In this document: piece after piece, positions 16,223 to 24,133 of the stretch
How the letters are laid out: every line of letters starts with the position of its first letter
Position numbering within the stretch: position 1 is the first letter of the stretch
NCBI RefSeq assembly: GCF_030519655.1
Contig: NZ_JAUMIT010000002.1
Span: 372,001 to 436,000, forward strand
DNA: 64,000 nt
Direction of reading: 5' to 3'
From: Wenyingzhuangia gilva
Lineage (GTDB): Bacteria > Bacteroidota > Bacteroidia > Flavobacteriales > Flavobacteriaceae
Position numbers and translations under genes: made by a program
The notes under the pieces: generated by a model
Seen by the model: only the letters and a program-made list of their open reading frames with translations
What the model was told of the DNA's origin: nothing
Databases searched by the model: none

Positions 16223-17098
16223 TTAAGCTCTGTTTTCTCCAGCCAATAAAGTATTCTTTAATAACATGGCAATCGTCATTGGACCAACACCTCCAGGAAC
16301 AGGAGTGATAAAAGCTGCTTTTGGTGCTACAGATTCAAAATGAACATCACCTGCCAAACGGAAACCATTCTTTTTAGATGGATCGTCTAAACGAGTAATT
16401 CCAACATCAATAATAGTCACCCCTTCTTTTACCATGTCACCAGTTAAGAATTCTGCAACTCCCAAGGCAACTACAATAATGTCAGCCTTTAAAGTCAATT
16501 CTTTTAAGTTAGCCGTTCTTGAGTGTGCCACGGTTACAGTAGCATCACCAGCAGCTCTTTTTTGAGACATTAAAATACTCATAGGTCTTCCTACAATATG
16601 AGAACGACCAATAACGACTACATTTTTACCAGAAGTAGGAACCTTGTAACGCTCCAATAATTCCATTACTCCATAAGGAGTAGCAGGTAAGAACGTAGGG
16701 AGTTCTAAAGCCATTCTACCTACATTTGTAGGGTGAAAACCATCTACATCTTTAGTCGCATCAACGGCTAATAAAACTTTATGCTCATCAATGTGTTTTG
16801 GTAAAGGCAATTGTACAATATAACCATCAATAGCGTCATTATTGTTTAATTCTTCTATTTTAGCTAACAATTCAGCCTCTGTAGTTTCGGTTGGTAATTC
16901 TATTAGAGTAGAATCAAAACCAACTAACTCACACGCTTTAACTTTAGCTCCAACATAGGTTTTACTGGCACCATCATTTCCAACAATAACAGCTGCTAAA
17001 TGAGGTGTTTTTTTACCTTGAGCTTTTAATTCTTTTACTTTTTCTGCAATTTCAGCTTTGATGTCTGCAGAGGTTTTTTTACCGTCTAATATTGTCAT
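16223..17098 (-). CDS. folD: Bifunctional methylenetetrahydrofolate dehydrogenase/cyclohydrolase
   Basis: A 291-residue FolD that interconverts 5,10-methylene-, methenyl- and 10-formyl-tetrahydrofolate for purine and formyl-methionine synthesis. Seen: [13 protein letters not shown] with the catalytic Lys, [24 protein letters not shown], the NADP-binding [13 protein letters not shown], and [15 protein letters not shown] near the end. The leader just upstream carries ACTGAAAACTG repeat units that also flank the next gene; those repeats end 21 bases before the folD start codon. Confidence 0.95.
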   Translation of the reverse strand: MTILDGKKTSADIKAEIAEKVKELKAQGKKTPHLAAVIVGNDGASKTYVGAKVKACELVGFDSTLIELPTETTEAELLAKIEELNNNDAIDGYIVQLPLPKHIDEHKVLLAVDATKDVDGFHPTNVGRMALELPTFLPATPYGVMELLERYKVPTSGKNVVVIGRSHIVGRPMSILMSQKRAAGDATVTVAHSRTANLKELTLKADIIVVALGVAEFLTGDMVKEGVTIIDVGITRLDDPSKKNGFRLAGDVHFESVAPKAAFITPVPGGVGPMTIAMLLKNTLLAGENRA

Positions 17099-17119
17099 CT
17101 CTTAATTAGTTTACAGTTT

Positions 17120-17132
17120 TTCAGTTTTCAGT
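17120..17132 (-). repeat. Inverted repeat, left copy, beside four-helix-bundle gene
   Basis: Plus strand TTCAGTTTTCAGT, the exact reverse complement of 17541-17553. It lies inside a patch of related ACTGAAA units (17109-17142) between folD and the four-helix-bundle gene. Confidence 0.75.
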
Positions 17133-17157
17133 AATCAGTTTTGCAAATGAATTTAAG

Positions 17158-17526
17158 TTACTTACTTCCGAATCTTTCTGGGTTATTAATCATGTAATTA
17201 ATAAGCTTGCCTATTTCTTTACTTTTGTTTTCTAATTCAATTGCTTTTTCTTGGTCAATGTATTTACAAGCTAAAGCAAAGTCTATCCATAATTGTGTTT
17301 CAGAATTTTCACTATCAGCATCGGAAAGTTTACTTCTGAAATGCTTAATATACTGCCTCTTTCTATAGGCTTCTGCAATAGCAGAACAAACAGCTCTACT
17401 TGATCTTACTACTAGTGAAGTTAATGCAAATTGTTCATGTGATGGAAAATCTTTACTAACTTGAAAAACTTCCATAGCTAATTCAAATCCTTTTTGATAT
17501 GCTAGTAAAGTTTTAAAACTCATCAC
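17158..17526 (-). CDS. Four-helix-bundle protein (S23/IVS family)
   Basis: A 122-residue all-helical protein of the family often named 23S rRNA intervening-sequence protein (TIGR02436). Seen: SFKTLLAYQKGFELAMEVF, then FPSHEQFALTSLVVRSSRAVCSAIAEAYR with the typical small-residue/Arg pattern, KHFRSKLSDADSENSETQLWID and a final helix to NPERFGSK. Homologues occur inside 23S rRNA insertions, and the related Avd works in diversity-generating retroelements, but neither an rRNA gene nor a reverse transcriptase is present here. The gene sits between folD and ffh, flanked by perfect 13-bp inverted repeats. Its function is unknown. Confidence 0.85.
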   Translation of the reverse strand: MMSFKTLLAYQKGFELAMEVFQVSKDFPSHEQFALTSLVVRSSRAVCSAIAEAYRKRQYIKHFRSKLSDADSENSETQLWIDFALACKYIDQEKAIELENKSKEIGKLINYMINNPERFGSK

Positions 17527-17540
17527 TTATAATTTAAATA

Positions 17541-17553
17541 ACTGAAAACTGAA
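17541..17553 (+). repeat. Inverted repeat, right copy, beside four-helix-bundle gene
   Basis: Plus strand ACTGAAAACTGAA, exact reverse complement of 17120-17132; the two enclose a 434-bp segment that holds one gene. Confidence 0.75.
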
Positions 17554-17574
17554 GACTAAGTATTGCTAACTTGT

Positions 17575-18921
17575 TTACATTCCCGGCATTCCACCTTTCA
17601 TTCCTTGCATCATCTGCATCATTTTTCTAGAACCACCACCTTGCATCATTTTCATCATTTTACTCATTTGGAAGAATTGCTTTAATAATTGGTTTACTTC
17701 GGTAATAGAAGTTCCAGATCCTTTGGCAATTCTCTTTTTTCTAGAAGCGTTAATTACTTTAGGCTCTGTTCTTTCTAAAGGAGTCATAGATTTTATAATC
17801 GCTTCAATTCCTTTAAACGCATCATCATCAATATCAACATCTTTTAAGGCTTTTCCAGCACCTGGTATCATTCCAACCAAGTCTTTCATGTTTCCCATTT
17901 TTTTAATTTGCTGAATTTGACTTAAGAAATCATCAAAACCAAATTGATCTTTGGCGATTTTCTTTTGTAATTTTCTAGCTTCTTCTTCATCATATTGTTC
18001 TTGGGCACGTTCTACTAAAGAAACAACATCTCCCATTCCTAAAATACGATCAGCCATACGTTCTGGATAGAAAACATCTATGGCCTCCATTTTTTCTCCA
18101 GTACCAATAAACTTAATAGGCTTGTTAACTACAGATTTAATAGTTAAAGCAGCACCACCACGCGTATCACCATCTAATTTTGTTAAAACAACTCCATCAA
18201 AATTTAACAAATCATTAAAAGCTTTGGCAGTATTCACAGCATCTTGACCTGTCATAGAATCCACTACAAATAATGTTTCTTGTGGATTTACCGCTTTGTG
18301 AATGTTAGAGATTTCGGTCATCAAAGCTTCATCAATTGCCAAACGACCAGCCGTATCTATAATTACTGTATTTTTACCATTAGCTTTTGCATAAGCAATT
18401 GCATTTTTAGCAATTTCTACAGGATTTTTATTTTCAATTTCAGCATATACTTCAACACCAATTTGTTCTCCAACAACTTGTAGCTGATTAATAGCGGCAG
18501 GACGATAAACATCGGCTCCAACCAAAAGTACTTGCTTGGTTTTTTTAGTTTTTAGATAGTTGGCTAACTTTCCAGAAAAAGTAGTTTTACCAGAACCTTG
18601 TAAACCAGCCATTAAAATTACAGTTGGTGTACCTGTTAAATTTACTCCAGCAGTTTCGCCTCCCATTAATTCAGTTAACTCGTCTTTTACAAGTTTTACC
18701 ATTAATTGACCTGGATTCAAGGTGGTTAATACATCTTGTCCAAGGGCTTTTTCTTTAACTCTTACCGTAAAATCTTTAGCAATTTTAAAGTTTACATCGG
18801 CATCTAACAATGCTCTACGTACTTCTTTTAAAGTTTCTGCTACATTTACTTCTGTTATTTTTCCGTGTCCTTTTAAAAGATGTAAGGCTTTATCTAGTTT
18901 ATCTGATAAATTATTAAACAT
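17575..18921 (-). CDS. ffh: Signal recognition particle protein Ffh
   Basis: A 448-residue SRP54 GTPase that targets inner-membrane and exported proteins co-translationally with SRP RNA and FtsY. N domain about 1-90; G domain with GLQGSGKTT (106-114), DVYRPAAINQL, IIDTAGRLAID, TKLDGDTRGGAAL; Met-rich M domain with MGDVVSLVERAQ and a terminal run of MMQGM-type residues that grips signal sequences. The length is typical. The SRP RNA gene is not recognised nearby. A perfect -7 box lies 33 bases upstream. Confidence 0.96.
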   Translation of the reverse strand: MFNNLSDKLDKALHLLKGHGKITEVNVAETLKEVRRALLDADVNFKIAKDFTVRVKEKALGQDVLTTLNPGQLMVKLVKDELTELMGGETAGVNLTGTPTVILMAGLQGSGKTTFSGKLANYLKTKKTKQVLLVGADVYRPAAINQLQVVGEQIGVEVYAEIENKNPVEIAKNAIAYAKANGKNTVIIDTAGRLAIDEALMTEISNIHKAVNPQETLFVVDSMTGQDAVNTAKAFNDLLNFDGVVLTKLDGDTRGGAALTIKSVVNKPIKFIGTGEKMEAIDVFYPERMADRILGMGDVVSLVERAQEQYDEEEARKLQKKIAKDQFGFDDFLSQIQQIKKMGNMKDLVGMIPGAGKALKDVDIDDDAFKGIEAIIKSMTPLERTEPKVINASRKKRIAKGSGTSITEVNQLLKQFFQMSKMMKMMQGGGSRKMMQMMQGMKGGMPGM

Positions 18922-18953
18922 ATGCTGTAATTTACTTTGTTAAAGTTGAGCTG

Positions 18954-18961
18954 CAAATATA
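18954..18961 (-). promoter_or_regulatory. Promoter -7 box TATATTTG for ffh
   Basis: Perfect TAnnTTTG on the minus strand, with TTTA 18 bases further upstream in the -33 position. Confidence 0.55.
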
Positions 18962-18998
18962 CAAGAATATCATAACTTTTAAAGGGTTTATACATAAC

Positions 18999-19023
18999 AA
19001 AAAACCCTCCATATTTGGAGGGG
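18999..19023 (-). terminator. Intrinsic terminator, minus strand
   Basis: On the minus strand, arm CCCTCC pairs with GGAGGG and is followed by T6. It ends transcripts coming from msrB, 133 bases after the msrB stop codon. Confidence 0.75.
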
Positions 19024-19101
19024 TTAATTGTAAAACATAAAAACAAATACTATAATTTTTCTTAAAATGATTAAACGACCATGAAACGAGTTGTTTAACA
19101 T
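19024..19101 (-). CDS. Possible 25-codon hydrophobic small ORF downstream of msrB
   Basis: A short minus-strand ORF begins MLNNSFHGRL and ends FVFMFYN. A GGAG sits five bases before its ATG, which is noteworthy because Bacteroidota rarely depend on such sites. It has a basic middle (R, RK) and a hydrophobic end, as in small membrane peptides, and its stop codon touches the terminator stem at 19023. It starts 55 bases after msrB. An alternative is that 19024-19156 is simply a structured 3-prime UTR or small RNA; TTAAACGAC and GTTGTTTAA can pair around its start. Confidence 0.28.
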   Translation of the reverse strand: MLNNSFHGRLIILRKIIVFVFMFYN

Positions 19102-19156
19102 TTGTTCTCCATAAATTTATGTATTAAGTGTTTAAATATCATTGACTTATGTTAGG

Positions 19157-19615
19157 TTATTGTGATTTCTTGAATTTTAAGGCTAAAGAATTTACACAAT
19201 ATCTTTTTCCTGTGGTTTTTTTTGGCCCATCCATAAACATATGTCCTAAGTGTCCATCACAAATATTACAAATAATTTCCGTTATAGTATCTCCAAATCT
19301 ATGATCTTCATTAAAACCAACATTATTTCCTATATGGTTATCAAAGGAAGGCCATCCTGAACCTGAATCAAATTTATTTTTAGAACTGAATAAAGGAGTT
19401 CCGCAAGCAGCACAATAATAAGTTCCCTTTTCATAAAAGTGATCATATTTTCCAGAAAAGGCACGTTCTGTTCCAGCTTTTCTTAGAACTTGATATTCAG
19501 CTGGAGAAAGAATTTTTTTCCATTCAGCATCTGTTTTAATAATTTTTGTTTGAGCAGAAATACTATTGATACAAAGAATTGCGAATAAGGTAAAAAGGCT
19601 AAGTTTTGATTTCAT
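19157..19615 (-). CDS. msrB: Exported peptide-methionine (R)-S-oxide reductase
   Basis: A 152-residue MsrB with an N-terminal signal peptide (1-21, ending NSISAQ), which places it outside the cytoplasm, repairing oxidised methionine in envelope proteins. Zinc-binding pairs CAAC and CNIC are present, along with the substrate segment SGSGWPSF and the catalytic Cys in RYCVNSLAL. A resolving Cys may be any of the zinc-site neighbours; only the catalytic one is certain. MsrA is not adjacent. Confidence 0.92.
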   Translation of the reverse strand: MKSKLSLFTLFAILCINSISAQTKIIKTDAEWKKILSPAEYQVLRKAGTERAFSGKYDHFYEKGTYYCAACGTPLFSSKNKFDSGSGWPSFDNHIGNNVGFNEDHRFGDTITEIICNICDGHLGHMFMDGPKKTTGKRYCVNSLALKFKKSQ

Positions 19616-19681
19616 TTTTTTGATATTTAAAAATTAAGTCGAATCTCTAGTGGAATCATTACTTAGTTTTCTGTCAAATGT

Positions 19682-19689
19682 TATATTTG
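19682..19689 (+). promoter_or_regulatory. Promoter -7 box TATATTTG
   Basis: Perfect TAnnTTTG 24 bases before the M48 peptidase gene. Confidence 0.5.
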
Positions 19690-19712
19690 TGTAAATCAAA
19701 TTTATTTTCGAC

Positions 19713-20510
19713 ATGAAAAAAATAATATCATTAATTATAGTAACATCAATCATGGTAGCTTGTTCTACCGTTCCCATTACAGGAAGAAAACGTTTAAACT
19801 TTGTTTCTGATGCAGAGGTGCTTCCTACAAGTTTTGCACAATATGATGCCTTTTTAAAAGAAAACACCATTTCTACAGACAAAGCAAAGACTCAAGAAAT
19901 TAAAGCTGTTGGAGCTAGAATTGCAGCAGCAGTTGATAAGTTTATGCGTAAGAATGGAATGAGTGCCGAAGCAGATAGTTATCAATGGGAGTTTAATTTG
20001 GTAAAAGATGACCAATTAAATGCATGGTGTATGCCAGGAGGGAAAGTAGTTTTTTATACGGGAATTTTACCTGTGGCTAAAAATACGGATGGAATTGCAG
20101 CCATTATGGGACATGAAGTTGCCCATGCTTTTGCTAAACATGGTCAAGAGCGTATGAGTTCTAGTCAAATTCAACAATATGGTGCAATGGCTATTGAAAT
20201 TGGAACAGGAGATGCAGATGCAAAGACCAAAGAAATGTGGAATATGGCTTATGGAGTTGGATCTCAATTAGGAATGTTAAAATACAGTAGAACTCATGAA
20301 ACAGAAGCTGATAAGTTAGGGTTGGTTTTTATGATCATGGCTGGTTACAACGGAGAAGAAGCAGTTAGCGTTTGGGAACGTATGAGTGAAATTGGAGGAG
20401 GAGCTCCACCAGAATTTTTAAGTACTCACCCGTCTAACAGTACAAGAATTTCTACATTAAAATCATATTTACCAGAGGCTAAAAAATTAGCCGCTCAGTA
20501 TGGAAACTAA
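19713..20510 (+). CDS. M48-family metallopeptidase lipoprotein
   Basis: A 265-residue zinc peptidase with a lipobox (SIMVACST, Cys17), the metal motif HEVAH (in MGHEVAHAFAKHG) and the third ligand Glu in ETEADKLG. It has no transmembrane segments beyond the signal, so it resembles the envelope-quality-control group (LoiP/YggG and the BepA peptidase domain) rather than HtpX. TPR repeats like those of BepA are absent. It is monocistronic, with a promoter box before and a long bidirectional terminator after it. Substrates are unknown. Confidence 0.88.
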   Translation: MKKIISLIIVTSIMVACSTVPITGRKRLNFVSDAEVLPTSFAQYDAFLKENTISTDKAKTQEIKAVGARIAAAVDKFMRKNGMSAEADSYQWEFNLVKDDQLNAWCMPGGKVVFYTGILPVAKNTDGIAAIMGHEVAHAFAKHGQERMSSSQIQQYGAMAIEIGTGDADAKTKEMWNMAYGVGSQLGMLKYSRTHETEADKLGLVFMIMAGYNGEEAVSVWERMSEIGGGAPPEFLSTHPSNSTRISTLKSYLPEAKKLAAQYGN

Positions 20511-20523
20511 TAAATAGAGAACT

Positions 20524-20570
20524 AAAAACAAAAAAGCGATACTTTATTAAAGTATCGCTTTTTTGTTTTT
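20524..20570. terminator. Bidirectional intrinsic terminator, 23-bp stem
   Basis: A 47-base, nearly perfect palindrome with GC-containing core GCGATACTTTA and A/T-rich ends; it lies between the convergent M48 and M1 peptidase genes and overlaps the M1 stop codon. Confidence 0.9.
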
Positions 20571-22200
20571 AAAGTTCTTTTAATCTTACGTAAAAATTTT
20601 CATCAATTTTTAGTTGTTGGTATTTTCCAATTATTTTTTTCCATTCTTTTTCTTTAGGAATAATCCATTTTTCTTTTCCATTAAGATAAATTTTTAACGG
20701 AATTTTGAAATCATCTACTACATTTTCCCAAGTGTAATAAATTCCATCTTTTTTTTGTTTAACAACCAGAGTCGGAATTTTAGTAGTCGTTAAATATTGT
20801 TTAAAAAAGCTAGTTAAATCTATCTTAATTTTTTTGTTGATATAATCAATAACTTGATTTCCAGTGACTGTTTGATGATAAAATTCATCATTAAGACCTC
20901 TTAAAATGTTTCGCCATTTTTTATCGTTATTAATAATTTGACGTAAGGTATGCAGCATCAAACTACCTTTAGGGTACATGTCCGAGCTACCTTCATGATG
21001 TACATTGTAAGTACCAATAATAGGACGATCGTTTTTTACCAGAGCTCTTTGTCCTTGCGCATATTCATTTCCTGCTTTTGTCCCATAATGATAGTCTACA
21101 AAAAGGGTTTCGGAATAAGAGGTAAAGGCTTCATGAATCCATAAGTCGGCAACATCTTTACAAGTAATATTGTTGGCAAACCATTCGTGACCAGATTCGT
21201 GAATAATAATAAAATCAAACTTTTTACCCCATTCTGAGGTTCCCATTGGGTAGCCTAAATACCCTTTTAAGTATTTATTTCCATAAGCCACACAACTTTG
21301 GTGTTCCATGCCTAAATATGGCGTTTCAACAAGTTTGTATCCATCTTCGTAAAAAGGATATGGCCCAAACCAATATTCAAATGCAGCTAACATTTTAGGA
21401 ACGTCTTTAAAATGTTCTTTGGCTTTGTTTAAGTTGTTAGGAAGTACATAATAATTACAATCTAAGTTTCCTTTTTTTCCTTTGTAAATTTCGCTAAAAT
21501 GAGCATACTTAGCAATGTTTAAACTAATACCATAATTGTTAATCGGGTTGGTTACTTTCCAAGTATAAGAAGTAGTATGATCTTTATTTTTTTTGGTTTT
21601 GATATTTCTACCGTTAGAAACATCCATTAAAGGACTAGGACAAGTTACAGTAATTTGCATGCTTTCCGCTTCATCAGCAGGATGATCTTTACAAGGCCAC
21701 CAAATACTAGCTCCAATAGATTGATTTGCGGTAGCTATAAAATTATTTCCATTTTGATCTTTGCTCCAAACAATTCCACCGTCCCAAGGAGCTTTTACCG
21801 CTTCTTTAGGTTTTCCATGATAATAAATAGTGATTTTTTCTGAAGCATTTATTTCTTGCTTTTTTATTAAATTGATAAAGTGACTAAAGCCGATTTTATG
21901 ATATGATAGTTTTTGTTTGTTTTGAATAATAGAATCAATCACTAAGGGAGCTTGAAGTTCTATCTGTAAAGTTTGATGAGGTTTTAAAACTTTGTAGGTA
22001 ATGGTATTACTACCTTTTATGCTTTTGGTTTTAGGAAAAACACGAACATCTAAAGTATATTCTTTTACATCCCACCATATTCGTTCAGGTGTAATACTTC
22101 CTCTAAGGCTATCCTGTTTGGTAAAAATGTTTTTTGGGGTAAAATCTTGAGCATATAAAAAACTGCACAAAAAAGTGCAAAGTAGGGTAAACTTATACAT
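20569..22200 (-). CDS. M1-family aminopeptidase-like metallopeptidase, secreted
   Basis: A 543-residue gluzincin with a signal peptide (1-18, ending FLYAQ). The N-terminal beta domain is followed by the exopeptidase-type YLGMEHQSC (in place of GAMEN) and the zinc site HESGH-x18-E (HESGHEW...WIHEAF), fully conserved. It lacks the long C-terminal helical domain of aminopeptidase N, as do many Bacteroidota paralogues. It is probably periplasmic, trimming peptides. It is the last gene of purB - small lipoprotein - M1, with a 38-base gap to the preceding lipoprotein gene. Confidence 0.9.
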   Translation of the reverse strand: MYKFTLLCTFLCSFLYAQDFTPKNIFTKQDSLRGSITPERIWWDVKEYTLDVRVFPKTKSIKGSNTITYKVLKPHQTLQIELQAPLVIDSIIQNKQKLSYHKIGFSHFINLIKKQEINASEKITIYYHGKPKEAVKAPWDGGIVWSKDQNGNNFIATANQSIGASIWWPCKDHPADEAESMQITVTCPSPLMDVSNGRNIKTKKNKDHTTSYTWKVTNPINNYGISLNIAKYAHFSEIYKGKKGNLDCNYYVLPNNLNKAKEHFKDVPKMLAAFEYWFGPYPFYEDGYKLVETPYLGMEHQSCVAYGNKYLKGYLGYPMGTSEWGKKFDFIIIHESGHEWFANNITCKDVADLWIHEAFTSYSETLFVDYHYGTKAGNEYAQGQRALVKNDRPIIGTYNVHHEGSSDMYPKGSLMLHTLRQIINNDKKWRNILRGLNDEFYHQTVTGNQVIDYINKKIKIDLTSFFKQYLTTTKIPTLVVKQKKDGIYYTWENVVDDFKIPLKIYLNGKEKWIIPKEKEWKKIIGKYQQLKIDENFYVRLKEL

Positions 22201-22238
22201 AGCAATATTATTTAAAATGTGCTTTTGTGTAAAAAAAG

Positions 22239-22610
22239 TTAGTCTTGTATAATATGGGTTGTTCCACTTTGTACAAAATCACTTCCTAGATAAGCACCTT
22301 TAAATTTATAATAATTATTTTTAATGGCGGTAATTCTTACCTTAAAAGGAATACTGTCTAATTTACTTTGTGGATTTACTTTAAGTAATTCATATTCAAA
22401 GTTAGAAATCCATCGAATATGAAAAGTATCTGTTTTATTTTTGTAAGTTTCTATTTGTAAGTCTTTGGTTCTGTAAAAATTAGAACTGTCTTTTCTTTCT
22501 CCCAAATAGGTTTTAAAATGTCCTTCTCTAAAAGACAAAACATCCGTTTTGTTTCCTGTATTACAGGAAATAAAAACGGATGCTGATATGATATATAGTA
22601 GAAACCTCAT
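22239..22610 (-). CDS. Small uncharacterised lipoprotein
   Basis: A 123-residue protein with a lipobox (SVFISC, Cys16) and a compact beta-rich body (REGHFKTYLGERK, TFHIRWISNFEYEL, FKVRITAIKNNYYKFKGAY). It has no recognised domain. It begins three bases after purB and precedes the M1 peptidase gene on the same strand, so all three are likely co-transcribed. The WISNFEYELL segment should make homologues easy to find. Confidence 0.72.
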   Translation of the reverse strand: MRFLLYIISASVFISCNTGNKTDVLSFREGHFKTYLGERKDSSNFYRTKDLQIETYKNKTDTFHIRWISNFEYELLKVNPQSKLDSIPFKVRITAIKNNYYKFKGAYLGSDFVQSGTTHIIQD

Positions 22611-22613
22611 TAA

Positions 22614-23957
22614 TTAAATTCCTGTATAGTTAGCTGGAGTAATGACTTTTAATTCAGCTTTAATTTGATCAGAAACCTCTAAAGTATCAATAAAGTTAGC
22701 AATGGTTTCTCCTGTAATCTTTTCGTTTACACGAGTCAATCCTTTTAATGCTTCGTAAGGATTTGGATATGCCTCTCTACGTAAAATTGTTTGAATTGCC
22801 TCGGCAACAACTGCCCAGTTATTCTCTAAATCTCTAGCAAAAGCATCACGGTTAATCAATAATTTACCTAAACCTTTTAAAGTAGAAGCAAAACCAATTA
22901 AAGTATGTCCAAAAGGAACTCCAATATTTCTTAATACGGTAGAATCTGTTAAATCACGTTGTAATCTAGAAACTGGTAATTTAATTGCCAAGTGTTCAAA
23001 AATAGCATTGGCAATTCCTAGGTTTCCTTCAGAGTTTTCAAAATCAATAGGGTTTACTTTGTGTGGCATGGCAGATGAACCTACTTCTCCTTTTTTGATT
23101 TTTTGTTTAAAGTAGTCGTTAGAAACATATGTCCAAACATCTCTATCTAAATCAATAATAATGGTATTGATTCTTTTTACGGCATCAAAAATAGCAGCCA
23201 TATGGTCATAGTGCTCAATTTGTGTTGTAGGAAAAGAGTGGTGTAAACCTAATTTATTTTCTACAAAGTCAGTTCCAAAAGATTTCCAATCGATATTTGG
23301 ATATGCTACGTGGTGTGCATTGTAGTTTCCTGTTGCTCCACCAAATTTTGCTGCGTGAGGCACTTGTTTTAACAAAGTGATTTGTTGCTTGATACGTTCT
23401 ACAAAAACCATGATTTCTTTACCTAAACGGGTAGGTGAGGCCGGTTGTCCGTGGGTACGTGCCAACATAGAAACATCATTCCATTCAGTAGCCAATTCTT
23501 TTAATTTGTTTACTACCGCTTCTAATTCAGCATTGTAAACTTCATCAAACATATCTTTGATAGATAAAGGAATGGCGGTGTTGTTTATATCTTGAGAAGT
23601 CAATCCAAAATGAATAAATTCTTTAAAAGGTTGTAATTCTAAAGCATCAAACTTTTCTTTAATAAAATACTCAACCGCTTTTACATCGTGGTTGGTTACT
23701 TTTTCAATGTCTTTAATTTTTTGAGCATCAGCAGTAGTAAAATTTTGATAAATCTTTCTTAAATCTGCATATAAATTTGTGTTAAAATCCTCTAATTGTG
23801 GTAATGGAATTTCGCACAAAGCAATAAAATACTCAATTTCAACTTTTACTCTGTATTTAATTAATGCTTCTTCAGAATAGTAGGCAGCTAAAGATTCTAC
23901 TTTTCCTCTATATCTTCCATCAATAGGAGAGATGGCATTTAAATTTGATAAACTCAT
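22614..23957 (-). CDS. purB: Adenylosuccinate lyase
   Basis: A 447-residue fumarase/aspartase-superfamily enzyme that cleaves SAICAR and adenylosuccinate in purine synthesis. Seen: SPIDGRYRGKVE at the start, FIHFGLTSQDINNTA, ARTHGQPASPT with the catalytic His, and the flexible signature loop SSAMPHKVNP. I place the start at MSLSNLNAISPIDG because an upstream candidate at 23984 falls within the promoter box at 23982-23989. The Escherichia coli enzyme has 456 residues. Confidence 0.95.
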   Translation of the reverse strand: MSLSNLNAISPIDGRYRGKVESLAAYYSEEALIKYRVKVEIEYFIALCEIPLPQLEDFNTNLYADLRKIYQNFTTADAQKIKDIEKVTNHDVKAVEYFIKEKFDALELQPFKEFIHFGLTSQDINNTAIPLSIKDMFDEVYNAELEAVVNKLKELATEWNDVSMLARTHGQPASPTRLGKEIMVFVERIKQQITLLKQVPHAAKFGGATGNYNAHHVAYPNIDWKSFGTDFVENKLGLHHSFPTTQIEHYDHMAAIFDAVKRINTIIIDLDRDVWTYVSNDYFKQKIKKGEVGSSAMPHKVNPIDFENSEGNLGIANAIFEHLAIKLPVSRLQRDLTDSTVLRNIGVPFGHTLIGFASTLKGLGKLLINRDAFARDLENNWAVVAEAIQTILRREAYPNPYEALKGLTRVNEKITGETIANFIDTLEVSDQIKAELKVITPANYTGI

Positions 23958-23981
23958 GTTTTTGTAAATATGTTTAAGCGA

Positions 23982-23989
23982 CAAAAGTA
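23982..23989 (-). promoter_or_regulatory. Promoter -7 box TACTTTTG for purB
   Basis: Perfect TAnnTTTG on the minus strand, 24 bases before the preferred start. Confidence 0.55.
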
Positions 23990-24133
23990 CGTCAAATTAA
24001 GAAAAGTTAAAAGATGTTTTTTTGTAATCCTTAAACTTTGTAATTTCCATTTTTTTATAAGTAAAGATAATGGTTACAACACTAGTCTAAGTCTTGCGTT
24101 ATAGAGAATATCATCACGTTAAAAAATAGTTTC

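Noticed and set aside
17158-17526. Four-helix-bundle gene as part of a 23S rRNA intervening sequence or a diversity-generating retroelement
   Set aside because: There is no rRNA, reverse transcriptase or template/variable repeat in the window.
17575-17660. Met-rich tandem repeat at the 3-prime end of ffh as a DNA repeat element
   Set aside because: It codes for the normal methionine-rich M-domain tail.
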